Program-made: the position numbers and the translations under genes | Source of the DNA: Actinomycetota bacterium | GTDB lineage: Bacteria > Actinomycetota > Thermoleophilia > Solirubrobacterales > Thermoleophilaceae | Direction of reading: 5' to 3' | DNA: 18,321 nt | Assembly (NCBI GenBank): GCA_005883295.1 | Contig: VAWV01000109.1 | Location: 1-18,321 of the forward strand | The notes under the pieces: generated by a model | The model's input: only the letters and a program-made list of their open reading frames with translations | What the model was told of the DNA's origin: nothing | The model's database searches: none | Part shown: positions 1 through 7,064 of the stretch, one piece after another | Layout of the letters: each line of letters begins with the position of its first letter | How positions within the stretch are numbered: position 1 is the first letter of the stretch

Positions 1-140
1 GGATGCCTTTCGATGCGCGCGGGCTCCTCCTCCTGCGGCTCGGGCGCCTTCGAGGACCACCAGACGATCCACAGCAGGGCGGCGATGGGGACCTTCAGGG
101 CCACCATCATCCAGATGAACATCCAGGCTCCCCCGCTCAT
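1..140 (-). CDS. Small membrane protein, partial (3' end outside window)
   Basis: An open frame starts at an ATG on the minus strand (138-140) and runs off the left edge without a stop, giving 46 full codons. After a short MSGGAWM start, residues 8-29 are strongly hydrophobic (FIWMMVALKVPIAALLWIVWW), clearly one transmembrane helix. A charged segment rich in Glu/Pro/Arg follows (PEPQEEEPARIER). The layout of a short N-terminal helix plus an acidic/basic cytoplasmic tail resembles small actinobacterial membrane proteins, some of which end in a SHOCT-like motif, but the diagnostic part is not in the window. No Shine-Dalgarno precedes the ATG. A TACCAT hexamer lies 8 nt upstream, fitting a leaderless transcript. 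The gene is divergent from the MpaB-like gene. Function unknown. Confidence 0.6.
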   Translation of the reverse strand, partial: MSGGAWMFIWMMVALKVPIAALLWIVWWSSKAPEPQEEEPARIERH

Positions 141-233
141 TTGGCGCCATGGTACCCGCTGCCGCTGGATGCGCAACGGCTGTCCCCGGGATGGGGGGCG
201 CCCTGAGCGGGGAGCCTCTGTACGCTGCCGGCC
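141..233. promoter_or_regulatory. Divergent intergenic region with two -10-like boxes
   Basis: This 93-bp gap separates two divergent starts. On the plus strand TACGCT (221-226) ends 7 nt before the ATG at 234. On the minus strand TACCAT (154 to 149) ends 8 nt before the ATG at 140. Both fit the actinobacterial TAnnnT -10 pattern at the distance expected for leaderless mRNAs, and neither gene has a good Shine-Dalgarno at normal spacing (GGGGAG at 209-213 is about 20 nt from the ATG). No convincing -35 is seen. The assignment rests on position and on the same arrangement recurring elsewhere in the window. Confidence 0.4.
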
Positions 234-1067
234 ATGAGCGATGCGGGCTTGTTCGGCCCCGGCTCGCTCACGTGGCGAGTGAACCGGGAGGGCGTCCTGC
301 TCCTGGGAGGCGGCGCGGCGCTCGTGCTCCAGGTCGCGCATCCGCTGGTGGCCGCAGGGGTGGCCGAGCACTCGAACTATCGCGAGGACCCGTGGGGCCG
401 CCTCTACCGGACGCTCGACCTCACGACCAAGATCGTGTTCGGCAGCATCGAGGGGGCCGAGGAGGCCGCCGCGCGCATCCGGCACGTGCACGGCCGGGTG
501 CACGGGGTCACACGCGAGCCGGGCGGCCGCTATCCGGCGGGGACGCCGTACGACGCGCGCGATCCCGATCTCCTGATGTGGGTCCACGCAACGCTCGTGC
601 ACACCGCGCTCGACGTGTACACCCGGTACGTGGATGAGCTGTCGATCGAGCAGCAACGGGCCTACTACGAGGAGCAGAAGCTGCTGGGTGAGCAGTTCGG
701 GGTCCCGCGGAACCACCAGCCCGCCACCCTGGCCGACTTCAACGACTACTTCGGGGACATGCTGGCGAGCGATCGCATCGCGGTCACCGACGCGCTGCGC
801 GACGTGGTCGACGCCACTCTCCGCCCGGACCTCCCGTTCGTGCTCCGCCCCGTGGTCGAGGCGGTGAGCATCGCCACGGTCGGCCTGCTGCCCCAGCGGC
901 TCCGCGACGAGCTCGGGCTTCCCTGGAGCCCCACCCGGCGCCGCCTGTTCGGCGCCTCGCGCACCGTCCTGTCCGCGCTCCTGCCCGTTCTGCCGCGCGT
1001 GATGCGGGAGTTCCCGCCCGCCCGCAGCGCCGACAAGCGCGTGCGCAGACTCGCCGCGGCCGCCTAG
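234..1067 (+). CDS. MpaB/DUF2236-family oxygenase
   Basis: A 277-residue protein with the DUF2236 (ER-bound oxygenase MpaB / latex-clearing-protein-like) pattern. It has an N-terminal 'G..ALVLQVAHPLVAAGVAEHS' segment (about 28-47) with His36 and His46. A 'R.VHGV....GG.Y.AGTPYDARDPDLLMWVHATLVHTALDVYTRYV' block (about 88-132) follows, with His118 and His123. Family members are all-alpha proteins and some bind heme b and cleave isoprenoid or hydrophobic chains oxidatively; the substrate here cannot be read. ATG 234 is chosen because a TACGCT box ends 7 nt upstream. The C-terminal 35 residues (from Arg243) lie inside an exact 306-bp tandem duplication, so the same 35 residues recur in the chimeric ORF downstream. 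The gene immediately precedes the MCE operon in the same direction, which suggests but does not prove a link to lipid uptake. Confidence 0.85.
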   Translation: MSDAGLFGPGSLTWRVNREGVLLLGGGAALVLQVAHPLVAAGVAEHSNYREDPWGRLYRTLDLTTKIVFGSIEGAEEAAARIRHVHGRVHGVTREPGGRYPAGTPYDARDPDLLMWVHATLVHTALDVYTRYVDELSIEQQRAYYEEQKLLGEQFGVPRNHQPATLADFNDYFGDMLASDRIAVTDALRDVVDATLRPDLPFVLRPVVEAVSIATVGLLPQRLRDELGLPWSPTRRRLFGASRTVLSALLPVLPRVMREFPPARSADKRVRRLAAAA

Positions 1068-1265
1068 CAAGCGCTCCCGCCGGATCGGTTCGAGCGGCGC
1101 GCCGCAACGCGCGCTTCGTTACCTTCGCCCCGCGCTGCTGAGGGTCCAAGGGAGGAGTCTGTGGTGCCGGTGCGGAGGCGGTCGCAGGTCGCCGCTCGTC
1201 TGATCACGGCCGCGGCGATCGGGCTCGCGGTGCTGATCGTCGCGTTCCTCCTGTTCGGCGCCGGC
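960..1265 (+). repeat. 306-bp perfect tandem direct repeat, copy 1
   Basis: Bases 960-1265 are identical to 1266-1571 when compared by eye along their full length. Copy 1 holds the last 35 codons and stop of the oxygenase gene, the 93-bp intergenic leader with its Shine-Dalgarno, and the first 35 codons of the first MCE gene. The 13-nt sequence CCTGTTCGGCGCC occurs just before copy 1 (944-956), at the junction (1250-1262) and at the end of copy 2 (1556-1568). This microhomology probably seeded the duplication. The unit length is a multiple of three, so both reading frames are kept. Confidence 0.95.
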
Positions 1266-1373
1266 CGCACCGTCCTGTCCGCGCTCCTGCCCGTTCTGCC
1301 GCGCGTGATGCGGGAGTTCCCGCCCGCCCGCAGCGCCGACAAGCGCGTGCGCAGACTCGCCGCGGCCGCCTAG
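1161..1373 (+). CDS. Chimeric 70-aa ORF: MCE N-terminus fused to oxygenase C-terminus
   Basis: The tandem duplication joins the first 35 residues of the first MCE protein (MVPVRRRSQV... with its membrane helix, about 12-32) in frame to the last 35 residues of the MpaB-like protein (RTVLSALLPV... ending LAAAA). The GTG start has the same GGAGGAG Shine-Dalgarno (1151-1157) as the true MCE gene, so translation is plausible. The predicted product is a membrane-anchored peptide with a second hydrophobic and cationic segment. It has no MCE domain and no oxygenase active-site region. It is best regarded as a by-product of duplication (or of misassembly), not an evolved gene. Confidence 0.4.
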   Translation: MVPVRRRSQVAARLITAAAIGLAVLIVAFLLFGAGRTVLSALLPVLPRVMREFPPARSADKRVRRLAAAA

Positions 1374-1571
1374 CAAGCGCTCCCGCCGGATCGGTTCGAG
1401 CGGCGCGCCGCAACGCGCGCTTCGTTACCTTCGCCCCGCGCTGCTGAGGGTCCAAGGGAGGAGTCTGTGGTGCCGGTGCGGAGGCGGTCGCAGGTCGCCG
1501 CTCGTCTGATCACGGCCGCGGCGATCGGGCTCGCGGTGCTGATCGTCGCGTTCCTCCTGTTCGGCGCCGGC
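1266..1571 (+). repeat. 306-bp perfect tandem direct repeat, copy 2
   Basis: Second copy of the 960-1265 unit, directly abutting it. The copies diverge from 1572 onward (G in the MCE gene versus C at 1266). Copy 2 supplies the start and leader of the intact first MCE gene, while its left part repeats the oxygenase tail outside any oxygenase gene. Confidence 0.95.
1374..1466 (+). promoter_or_regulatory. Leader of the MCE operon (duplicated at 1068-1160)
   Basis: The 93 bp between the oxygenase-type stop and the MCE GTG contain three notable elements. A perfect palindrome CGGCGCGCCG lies at 1401-1410 (copy at 1095-1104). A TACCTT box lies at 1426-1431 (copy 1120-1125) and could be a -10 element. 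A strong AGGGAGGAG Shine-Dalgarno ends at 1463 (copy 1157), four bases before the GTG. No clear -35 is visible. Because of the tandem repeat the operon has two identical leaders, so two transcription starts 306 nt apart are possible. Confidence 0.35.
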
Positions 1572-2825
1572 GGCGGATACAGCGTGCACGCGGTCTTCCA
1601 GAACGCGAGCCAGCTCGTGCGCGGCGACCAGGTGAAGGTCGGCGGGGTCCCGGTGGGGTCGGTCACCGACATCGAGCTCGATGACCACGCGCGCGCGCGC
1701 GTGACCCTGAGCATCGACGACGACAGCCTCGCACCGCTCCACCAGGGCAGCCGCGTGGAGATCCGCTCGGTGGGCCTGGCGAGCATCGCCGGCCGCTACG
1801 TGGCGCTGAGCCCGGGCCCGAACAACCGAGCCGAGATCAAGGACGGGGGCGAGATCCCGGCCGACAACAGCCAGTCGGAGGTCGACCTCGACGCGCTCCT
1901 GAACTCACTCGACCCGCGAACCCTCGCCGACCTGCGGAGCGTGGTGCAGGGACTCAGCGGCGCGCTGTCTCCCCGGGCTCGGGCCTTCAACCAGGCCATG
2001 TACGACCTCAACCCCGCGCTCGCGCAGACCGCGGCGACCACGGGCGAGGTGGTGCGCGACCAGGCGGCCTTCGAGCGCTTCCTGCTCGAGTCCGCGGACG
2101 TGGTGGGGGCGGTGGCGTCGCGCTCCGCCGACCTCGAGCGCCTGGTGCCCGCCGCCGGCGGCACGCTCAGCGCGATCGCGAGCCAGACCGCCGCGCTCGA
2201 CCAGAGCCTCCGGCTGCTGCCCCCGGCGCTCCGCGAGGCCAACACCACGTTCGTGAACCTGCGCGGCGCGATCGGGGACCTGCGCCCCGCGGTTCGCGAC
2301 GCAAGGCCGGTCGCGCCGCTGCTCAACGAGACCCTCGTTCGACTCCAGCCGGTGGCCGAGTCCGGCGTGAGGGTGATCCCCGCCCTTCGAAGCCTGATCG
2401 ACCGGCCCGGTCCGGAGGACCTGCTCGGCGTGGTTCAGACGATGCCGTCGGTCGCCGCCAGGGCGGTGTCCGCGTTCCGGTCGGGGGTCGCCACCACCAA
2501 GGACGGGCTGCCGATCGTGGAGCACCTGCGCGCCTACGGGCCGGACTTCGTGGGCGGCCAGGTCGAGGGGTACGGCGGCGCCGGGTCGATCTACTACGAC
2601 GCCAACGGCCACTTCGCCCGGATCTCGTTCCAGGGGTCCGGCTACTCGCTCAACAACCAGGGCCAGCTGGTGCCCCAGCCGCCGACGGTCGGTGGGCTGA
2701 CCGGCTACCGCAAGGGCGTCGTCGCCCGCTGCCCGGGCGCGGCCACGCAGCCCGCCCAGGACAAGTCGAACCCGTGGCACCCGGGCCACGGCTTCCCCTG
2801 CAACCCGGCGGACGACGCGCGATGA
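1467..2825 (+). CDS. MCE family protein (MlaD domain), first gene of operon
   Basis: A 452-residue protein starting at GTG 1467 with a GGAGGAG Shine-Dalgarno at 1457-1463. It has the standard actinobacterial Mce build: a short basic N-terminus (VPVRRRSQ), one membrane anchor (about 13-33), then an MCE/MlaD beta-domain (about 37-118). The MCE domain includes 'YSVHAVFQNASQLVRGDQVKVGGVPVGSV' and 'GRYVALSPG'. A long helical region (about 140-340) should form the tunnel or needle. The C-terminal tail is Pro/Gly-rich with two Cys (RCPGAA..., FPCNPA), possibly a disulfide. MCE proteins assemble as hexamers outside the inner membrane and carry lipids. The stop overlaps the next ATG (ATGA, 2822-2825), indicating translational coupling. 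The first 35 codons lie in repeat copy 2. Confidence 0.93.
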   Translation: MVPVRRRSQVAARLITAAAIGLAVLIVAFLLFGAGGGYSVHAVFQNASQLVRGDQVKVGGVPVGSVTDIELDDHARARVTLSIDDDSLAPLHQGSRVEIRSVGLASIAGRYVALSPGPNNRAEIKDGGEIPADNSQSEVDLDALLNSLDPRTLADLRSVVQGLSGALSPRARAFNQAMYDLNPALAQTAATTGEVVRDQAAFERFLLESADVVGAVASRSADLERLVPAAGGTLSAIASQTAALDQSLRLLPPALREANTTFVNLRGAIGDLRPAVRDARPVAPLLNETLVRLQPVAESGVRVIPALRSLIDRPGPEDLLGVVQTMPSVAARAVSAFRSGVATTKDGLPIVEHLRAYGPDFVGGQVEGYGGAGSIYYDANGHFARISFQGSGYSLNNQGQLVPQPPTVGGLTGYRKGVVARCPGAATQPAQDKSNPWHPGHGFPCNPADDAR

Positions 2826-4273
2826 GGCGGCTGGCCGCGCTGGGAGTCCTGCTTGCGGCCGCGGCGGTCGCCCTCGTCACGCTCGGCGTGAGCGGGACCT
2901 CCGGCAACTACCGGGTCGACGCGATCTTCGACAACGCGGACTACCTGATCTCGGGCCAGGACGTGAAGATCGCGGGCGCCCGGGTGGGCCAGGTGGCCGC
3001 GGTGAAGCTCACCCCGGACCGCAAGGCGCGAGTGGAGATGCGGATCGATCCCGGCTTTGCGCCGTTCCGTGCCAACGCCGAGTGCAGCATCAGGCCGCAG
3101 AGCCTGATCGGGGAGAAGTTCGTGGAGTGTGAGCCGGGCGACCCGTCGGCCGGGGCACTCGGGCGAAACGGCGGCAGCGCCCCCACGGTCCCGGTGGCCC
3201 GGACGCACTCCCCGGTGGATCTGGACCTGGTGTTCACGGCGCTGCGGCTGCCGCTGCGGCAGCGGCTGTCGATCGTCGTCAACGAGCTCGGCGCCGGGCT
3301 GGCCGGCCGGCCCGAGGAGCTGAACGCCGCGATCCGCCGGGCCAACCCGGCGCTCGAGCAGGCCAACCGCACCCTCGCGATCCTCGACTCCGAGCGGCAC
3401 ACGCTCGGCCGGCTGATCGACGCATCGGATCGGGTGCTTGGCGAGCTGGGGCGCAGGAGCGGCCAGGTGGCCGACTTCATCTCCCGGGCGGACGCGGTCT
3501 CGAGCACTACGGCCGGCCACGCGAGCGAGCTCGACCTCGCGGTGCACCGGCTCCCGCCACTCCTGTCGGAGCTCCAGCCGTCGATGGAGGACCTCGCCGG
3601 CCTGGCCACGGAGGCCCGGCCGGTGATGGTCGCGCTCGGGGCGGCCGCGCCGCAGGTGCAGGCGTTGCTCGGCGACGTGCAGCCCCTGTCCGACGCCGCT
3701 CGGCCGACCCTGGTCAAGCTGTCGGAGCTGTCGGTCACCGGCATTCGCGCCGTGCGCGCGAGCCTGCCGGTGGCGGACCTCCTCGATCCGGTCGCGCGGC
3801 TCCTGGTACCCACCGTGAAGATCGCCCGGCCGCTCGTCGACTCGCTGCGCGACCGCCACGTGATCGAGGCGCTCGGGCCGTTCGTCTTCTACGGCGCCGT
3901 GGCCTCGTCACGCTTCGACAAGGTCTCGCACATCCTGCCCTCGTACCAGATCTCGGGGGCCTGCCAGCAGTACGCGGAGCACCCGGCCAGTGGTTGCAAC
4001 GCACACTTCGCGGCCTTCGGCGGGAGCTCCGCTGCGGCGGCCCGGGCGGCCGCGGGGCAGGGCTCCGGCAGCGCGGCCACCGGGCCGCTCTCCCCCGGGA
4101 CCGGCGGGGCGGGCTCCGGCGGCGCGGGTCGACGGTCGGGCCGCCGTGGCCGCTCAGGGGCGGTTGGCATCGCGCAGCAGGCCCTCGACGCCGTCAAGGG
4201 CCACCTCCCGAACCTCGGCGGACCGCCGCCCGGACCCTCGTCCCAGCTCCTCGACTGGCTCCTCCAACCATGA
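2822..4273 (+). CDS. MCE family protein with Gly/Ala/Ser-rich C-terminal tail
   Basis: A 483-residue protein starting at ATG 2822, which overlaps the previous stop by 4 nt. The frame is open further upstream, but that stretch lies inside the preceding gene. N-terminal membrane helix about 3-23, MCE domain about 28-107 ('YRVDAIFDNADYLISGQDVKIAGARVGQV', 'LIGEKFVECEPGDP'). A helical region follows with the recurrent 'GLAGRPEELNAAIRRANPALEQ' motif and the 'LDSERHTLGRLI' segment shared with the second half of the fused MCE protein, probably its nearest paralogue here. Residues about 400-447 are low-complexity Gly/Ala/Ser with an Arg-rich patch (GRRSGRRGRSG), followed by a short amphipathic end (IAQQALDAVKG...). 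Two Cys flank 'QQYAEHPASG'. It is probably a subunit of the same hetero-hexameric tunnel. The stop overlaps the next start. Confidence 0.92.
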   Translation: MRRLAALGVLLAAAAVALVTLGVSGTSGNYRVDAIFDNADYLISGQDVKIAGARVGQVAAVKLTPDRKARVEMRIDPGFAPFRANAECSIRPQSLIGEKFVECEPGDPSAGALGRNGGSAPTVPVARTHSPVDLDLVFTALRLPLRQRLSIVVNELGAGLAGRPEELNAAIRRANPALEQANRTLAILDSERHTLGRLIDASDRVLGELGRRSGQVADFISRADAVSSTTAGHASELDLAVHRLPPLLSELQPSMEDLAGLATEARPVMVALGAAAPQVQALLGDVQPLSDAARPTLVKLSELSVTGIRAVRASLPVADLLDPVARLLVPTVKIARPLVDSLRDRHVIEALGPFVFYGAVASSRFDKVSHILPSYQISGACQQYAEHPASGCNAHFAAFGGSSAAAARAAAGQGSGSAATGPLSPGTGGAGSGGAGRRSGRRGRSGAVGIAQQALDAVKGHLPNLGGPPPGPSSQLLDWLLQP

Positions 4274-5655
4274 GGAGCCGCCAGGCACCCAGCATCGCGG
4301 GGAGCCCGATCCTGATCGGGACGGTGACCGTGCTGGTCACGGCCGTCGCGGTCTTCCTGGCCTACAACGCCAACTCCGGGCTCCCCTTCGTCCCCACGTA
4401 CAGGGTCACCGCGGAGGTCCCGAACGCCGCCTCCCTGGTCGAGGGCAACGAGGTGCGCGCGGGCGGCAAGCGGGTGGGCGTGATCGACCGGATCGTGGCC
4501 GAGACGACGGGGCCCCGGGCGTACGCCAAGCTCAGCCTCAAGCTCGACAAGCTCATCCAGCCGATCCGCGACGACTCGCAGGTCACGGTCCGGCCGCGGT
4601 CACCGCTCGGGCTCAAGTACCTGGAGCTCGTTCCGGGGCGGCATGGGCGGCCTGTCCGTGACGGCGGCACGCTCCCGCTGTCCCGGGCCCGCGACACGGT
4701 CGAGCTCGACCAGGTCATCAACACCTTCGACGCCCAGACGCGGCTCTCCGCACAGCGCGCACTGGACCAGGGCGGGCCGGCGCTGGCGGGCCGCGGCGAG
4801 GACGTCAACGCGTTCGTCGGCGCGCTGCCGGAGCTCGTGCTGCACCTCGATCACGTGGCACGCAACCTCTCGGACCCGCGCACCGGGCTGCGCCCGGCGC
4901 TGCACGCGCTGGCCCGCGTGGCGCAGGAGGTCAGCCCGGTGTCGGCCGAGCTCGGCTCGCTCGTGGGCGCGGCGGACCGGACGTTCGCGGCGCTCGCGTC
5001 GGTCTCGCCCTCTCTCGGCGCGACGCTCGACGAGCTCCCCGACACCGAGCTCGTCGGCATCCAGACGCTCGCCGTGGTTGGCCCGGTGCTGCGCGAGGCG
5101 CGGTTCCTGGTGCAGGATCTGCGGCCCGGGGTGGTGGTGCTGCCCGACGCCGCGGCCCGCCTCCACGCCGCGCTCCAGACCGGGATCCCGGTCCTGCGCC
5201 GGGCTAGCGGGCTCTCCGACCGGCTGCGCGCCGCGCTGCAGGAGGTCTACCTGCTCTCGTCCGACCCGCTCGCGAGGAGCACCCTGCGCCGGCTGCGCGT
5301 GGCGCTGACCTCCCTGCTTCCGGTGCTGCGCTTCGTGGCCCCGATCCAGACCAGCTGCAACTACCTCGCCGTCTACCTCCGCAACATCGCCTCGACCGTC
5401 TCGGAGGGCGACGCTGCCGGGAACTGGCTCCGGACGCTGACGATCGCGAACCCCGGGCAGGAGCAATATCGCTCGAGCGCGGCTCCGGACCTCCACGCGA
5501 ACCCGTACCCGTACACGGCCGCGCCGGGTCAGCACGGCCTCTGCGAGGCGGGCAACGAGCCGTACAAGCCGGGCACCAGGGTGATCGGGCACGCGCCCGG
5601 CACCAAGGCGCATTACACGGAGAACATCAGCCCGCCGGGAGGGTCGGCGCGGTGA
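4270..5655 (+). CDS. MCE family protein, third in operon
   Basis: A 461-residue protein starting at ATG 4270, which overlaps the previous TGA (ATGA). The frame extends upstream to 3994 but only within the low-complexity tail region of the preceding gene. Membrane helix about 12-32 (SPILIGTVTVLVTAVAVFLAY), MCE domain about 43-123 ('YRVTAEVPNAASLVEGNEVRAGGKRVGVI', 'LGLKYLELVPG'). A 'GGPALAGRGEDVNAFVGALPE' helical motif follows. The C-terminal 'PIQTSCNYLAVYLRNIASTVSEGDAAGNWLR' type block is characteristic of one class of actinobacterial MCE proteins. The mature part should be outside the cytoplasmic membrane. Its stop is overlapped by GTG 5652 of the next gene. Confidence 0.93.
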   Translation: MRSRQAPSIAGSPILIGTVTVLVTAVAVFLAYNANSGLPFVPTYRVTAEVPNAASLVEGNEVRAGGKRVGVIDRIVAETTGPRAYAKLSLKLDKLIQPIRDDSQVTVRPRSPLGLKYLELVPGRHGRPVRDGGTLPLSRARDTVELDQVINTFDAQTRLSAQRALDQGGPALAGRGEDVNAFVGALPELVLHLDHVARNLSDPRTGLRPALHALARVAQEVSPVSAELGSLVGAADRTFAALASVSPSLGATLDELPDTELVGIQTLAVVGPVLREARFLVQDLRPGVVVLPDAAARLHAALQTGIPVLRRASGLSDRLRAALQEVYLLSSDPLARSTLRRLRVALTSLLPVLRFVAPIQTSCNYLAVYLRNIASTVSEGDAAGNWLRTLTIANPGQEQYRSSAAPDLHANPYPYTAAPGQHGLCEAGNEPYKPGTRVIGHAPGTKAHYTENISPPGGSAR

Positions 5656-7064
5656 GGCGCTTGGACCGCATCGTCCGGAGCATCCCGCCGTTCCGGGCCG
5701 GCCTGATCGCGATCGGGATCATGGCGCTCGCGGTCTACCTGGCGTTCGGAGGGTCGCTGCCCTGGGAGTCGAGCTTCCAGCTCAGGGCCGTGGTGCGCTC
5801 GGGGAACGAGCTCCACTCGCGCACGCCTGTGCGGATCGCCGGGATCGAGGCGGGAAAGGTCGCGGACGTCGAGCGCGGCCCGGGGGGCACCGCGATCGTG
5901 ACCATGAACCTCGACGACAGTGCCCTCCCGATCCACTCGGACGCCACGCTCAAGGTCCGCCCCCGGATCTTCCTCGAGGGGAACTTCTTCGTGGACCTGC
6001 GGCCCGGCACGCCGGCGGCGCCGACCGTGCACTCGGGGTACACGATCCCGCTCTCGGCGACGGCGATCCCCGTGCAGCTCGACCAGGTGCTCGACTCGCT
6101 GCAGCAGGGGACGCGTCAGAACCTGGTCCGCATCGTGCACGAGCTCGCATTGACGCTCGACCACGGCGGCGCGGCGGCCCTCAGCCAGAACGTCAAGGAG
6201 TGGGCGCCGGCGTTCCGGGAGGGAGCGATCGCGGGGGAGGCGGTGCGAGGCGAGCGCCCGCACGACCTGTCGCTCCTGATAGCGGACGCCGAACGGGCGG
6301 CGCGCTCGCTCGCTCCCGACCGCGCCGAGCTCGCCGACCTGGTGACCGCCCTCGACCGGACGGCCGAGGCGCTGGCCGCACGCCGCGAGGCGCTGGCGGC
6401 CTCGATGCCCGAGTTCGCCGGCGTCCTGCGCGAGGCGCTGCCCACCTTCGTGGAGCTGAACGAGCTCTTCCCCACCGCGCGCGCGATCGCCCGCGAGGTG
6501 CGCCCGGCGCTCCATGAGGCACCGGCCACGCTCCGCCTGGCGAACCCGCTGCTCGCCCAGCTCCAGGGACTGCTGTCACCGCCCGAGCTGCCCGAGCTAA
6601 TTCGCGTGGGCGACCCCGCGATCCGCTCGCTGGCCCGCCTCCAGCCTCCGCTTCGGACGCTCCTCGGGCTGCTCTACCCGGTCACCGAGTGCGCGCGGCG
6701 CAACGTGCTCCCGCCGGGCAAGAGCATCATCAAGGACGGCGACCACACCGCGCCGTACCCGGTCTACTCGGAGCTGTTCCACGGCTGGGTCGGGCTGGCG
6801 AGCGCCATCCAGAACTTCGACGGCGACGGCCAGGCGGTGCGGTACCACGCCGGCTTCGGCGACCAGACGATCACGACGGGCCAGGTGTCCGGCCTCACCG
6901 AGCCGCTGGTCGCGATAACCGAGAACAAGATCCTCGGCTCGCGGCCCCGCAAGCCCTCGACCGGGCTGCCCCCGTTCAAGCCGAACGTCCCGTGCATCAC
7001 GCAGAAGCCGCCGAACCTGCAGGCGGCCACCGGTCCCGGCGAGACCTCCACGGGGATCCCATGA
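5652..7064 (+). CDS. MCE family protein, fourth in operon
   Basis: A 470-residue protein starting at GTG 5652 inside GTGA, overlapping the previous stop by 4 nt. Basic N-terminus (MRRLDRIVRS), membrane helix about 15-33, MCE domain about 41-120 ('FQLRAVVRSGNELHSRTPVRIAGIEAGKV', 'FLEGNFFVDLRPG'). A long helical segment follows, then a C-terminal region with 'YPVTECARRNVLPPG' and 'NVPCITQKPPNLQ', a Cys-containing tail typical of this position in MCE operons. The MCE domain has the usual beta-barrel pattern; the position where others have GLKY/GEKF reads LEGNFF. It belongs to the same tunnel complex. The stop overlaps the ATG at 7061. Confidence 0.93.
   Translation: MRRLDRIVRSIPPFRAGLIAIGIMALAVYLAFGGSLPWESSFQLRAVVRSGNELHSRTPVRIAGIEAGKVADVERGPGGTAIVTMNLDDSALPIHSDATLKVRPRIFLEGNFFVDLRPGTPAAPTVHSGYTIPLSATAIPVQLDQVLDSLQQGTRQNLVRIVHELALTLDHGGAAALSQNVKEWAPAFREGAIAGEAVRGERPHDLSLLIADAERAARSLAPDRAELADLVTALDRTAEALAARREALAASMPEFAGVLREALPTFVELNELFPTARAIAREVRPALHEAPATLRLANPLLAQLQGLLSPPELPELIRVGDPAIRSLARLQPPLRTLLGLLYPVTECARRNVLPPGKSIIKDGDHTAPYPVYSELFHGWVGLASAIQNFDGDGQAVRYHAGFGDQTITTGQVSGLTEPLVAITENKILGSRPRKPSTGLPPFKPNVPCITQKPPNLQAATGPGETSTGIP

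Noticed and set aside
6689..7060. Upstream extension of the double-MCE frame before ATG 7061
   Set aside because: The extension overlaps the preceding MCE gene, is Arg-rich shadow sequence, and ATG 7061 sits in the same ATGA overlap seen at the other gene junctions.
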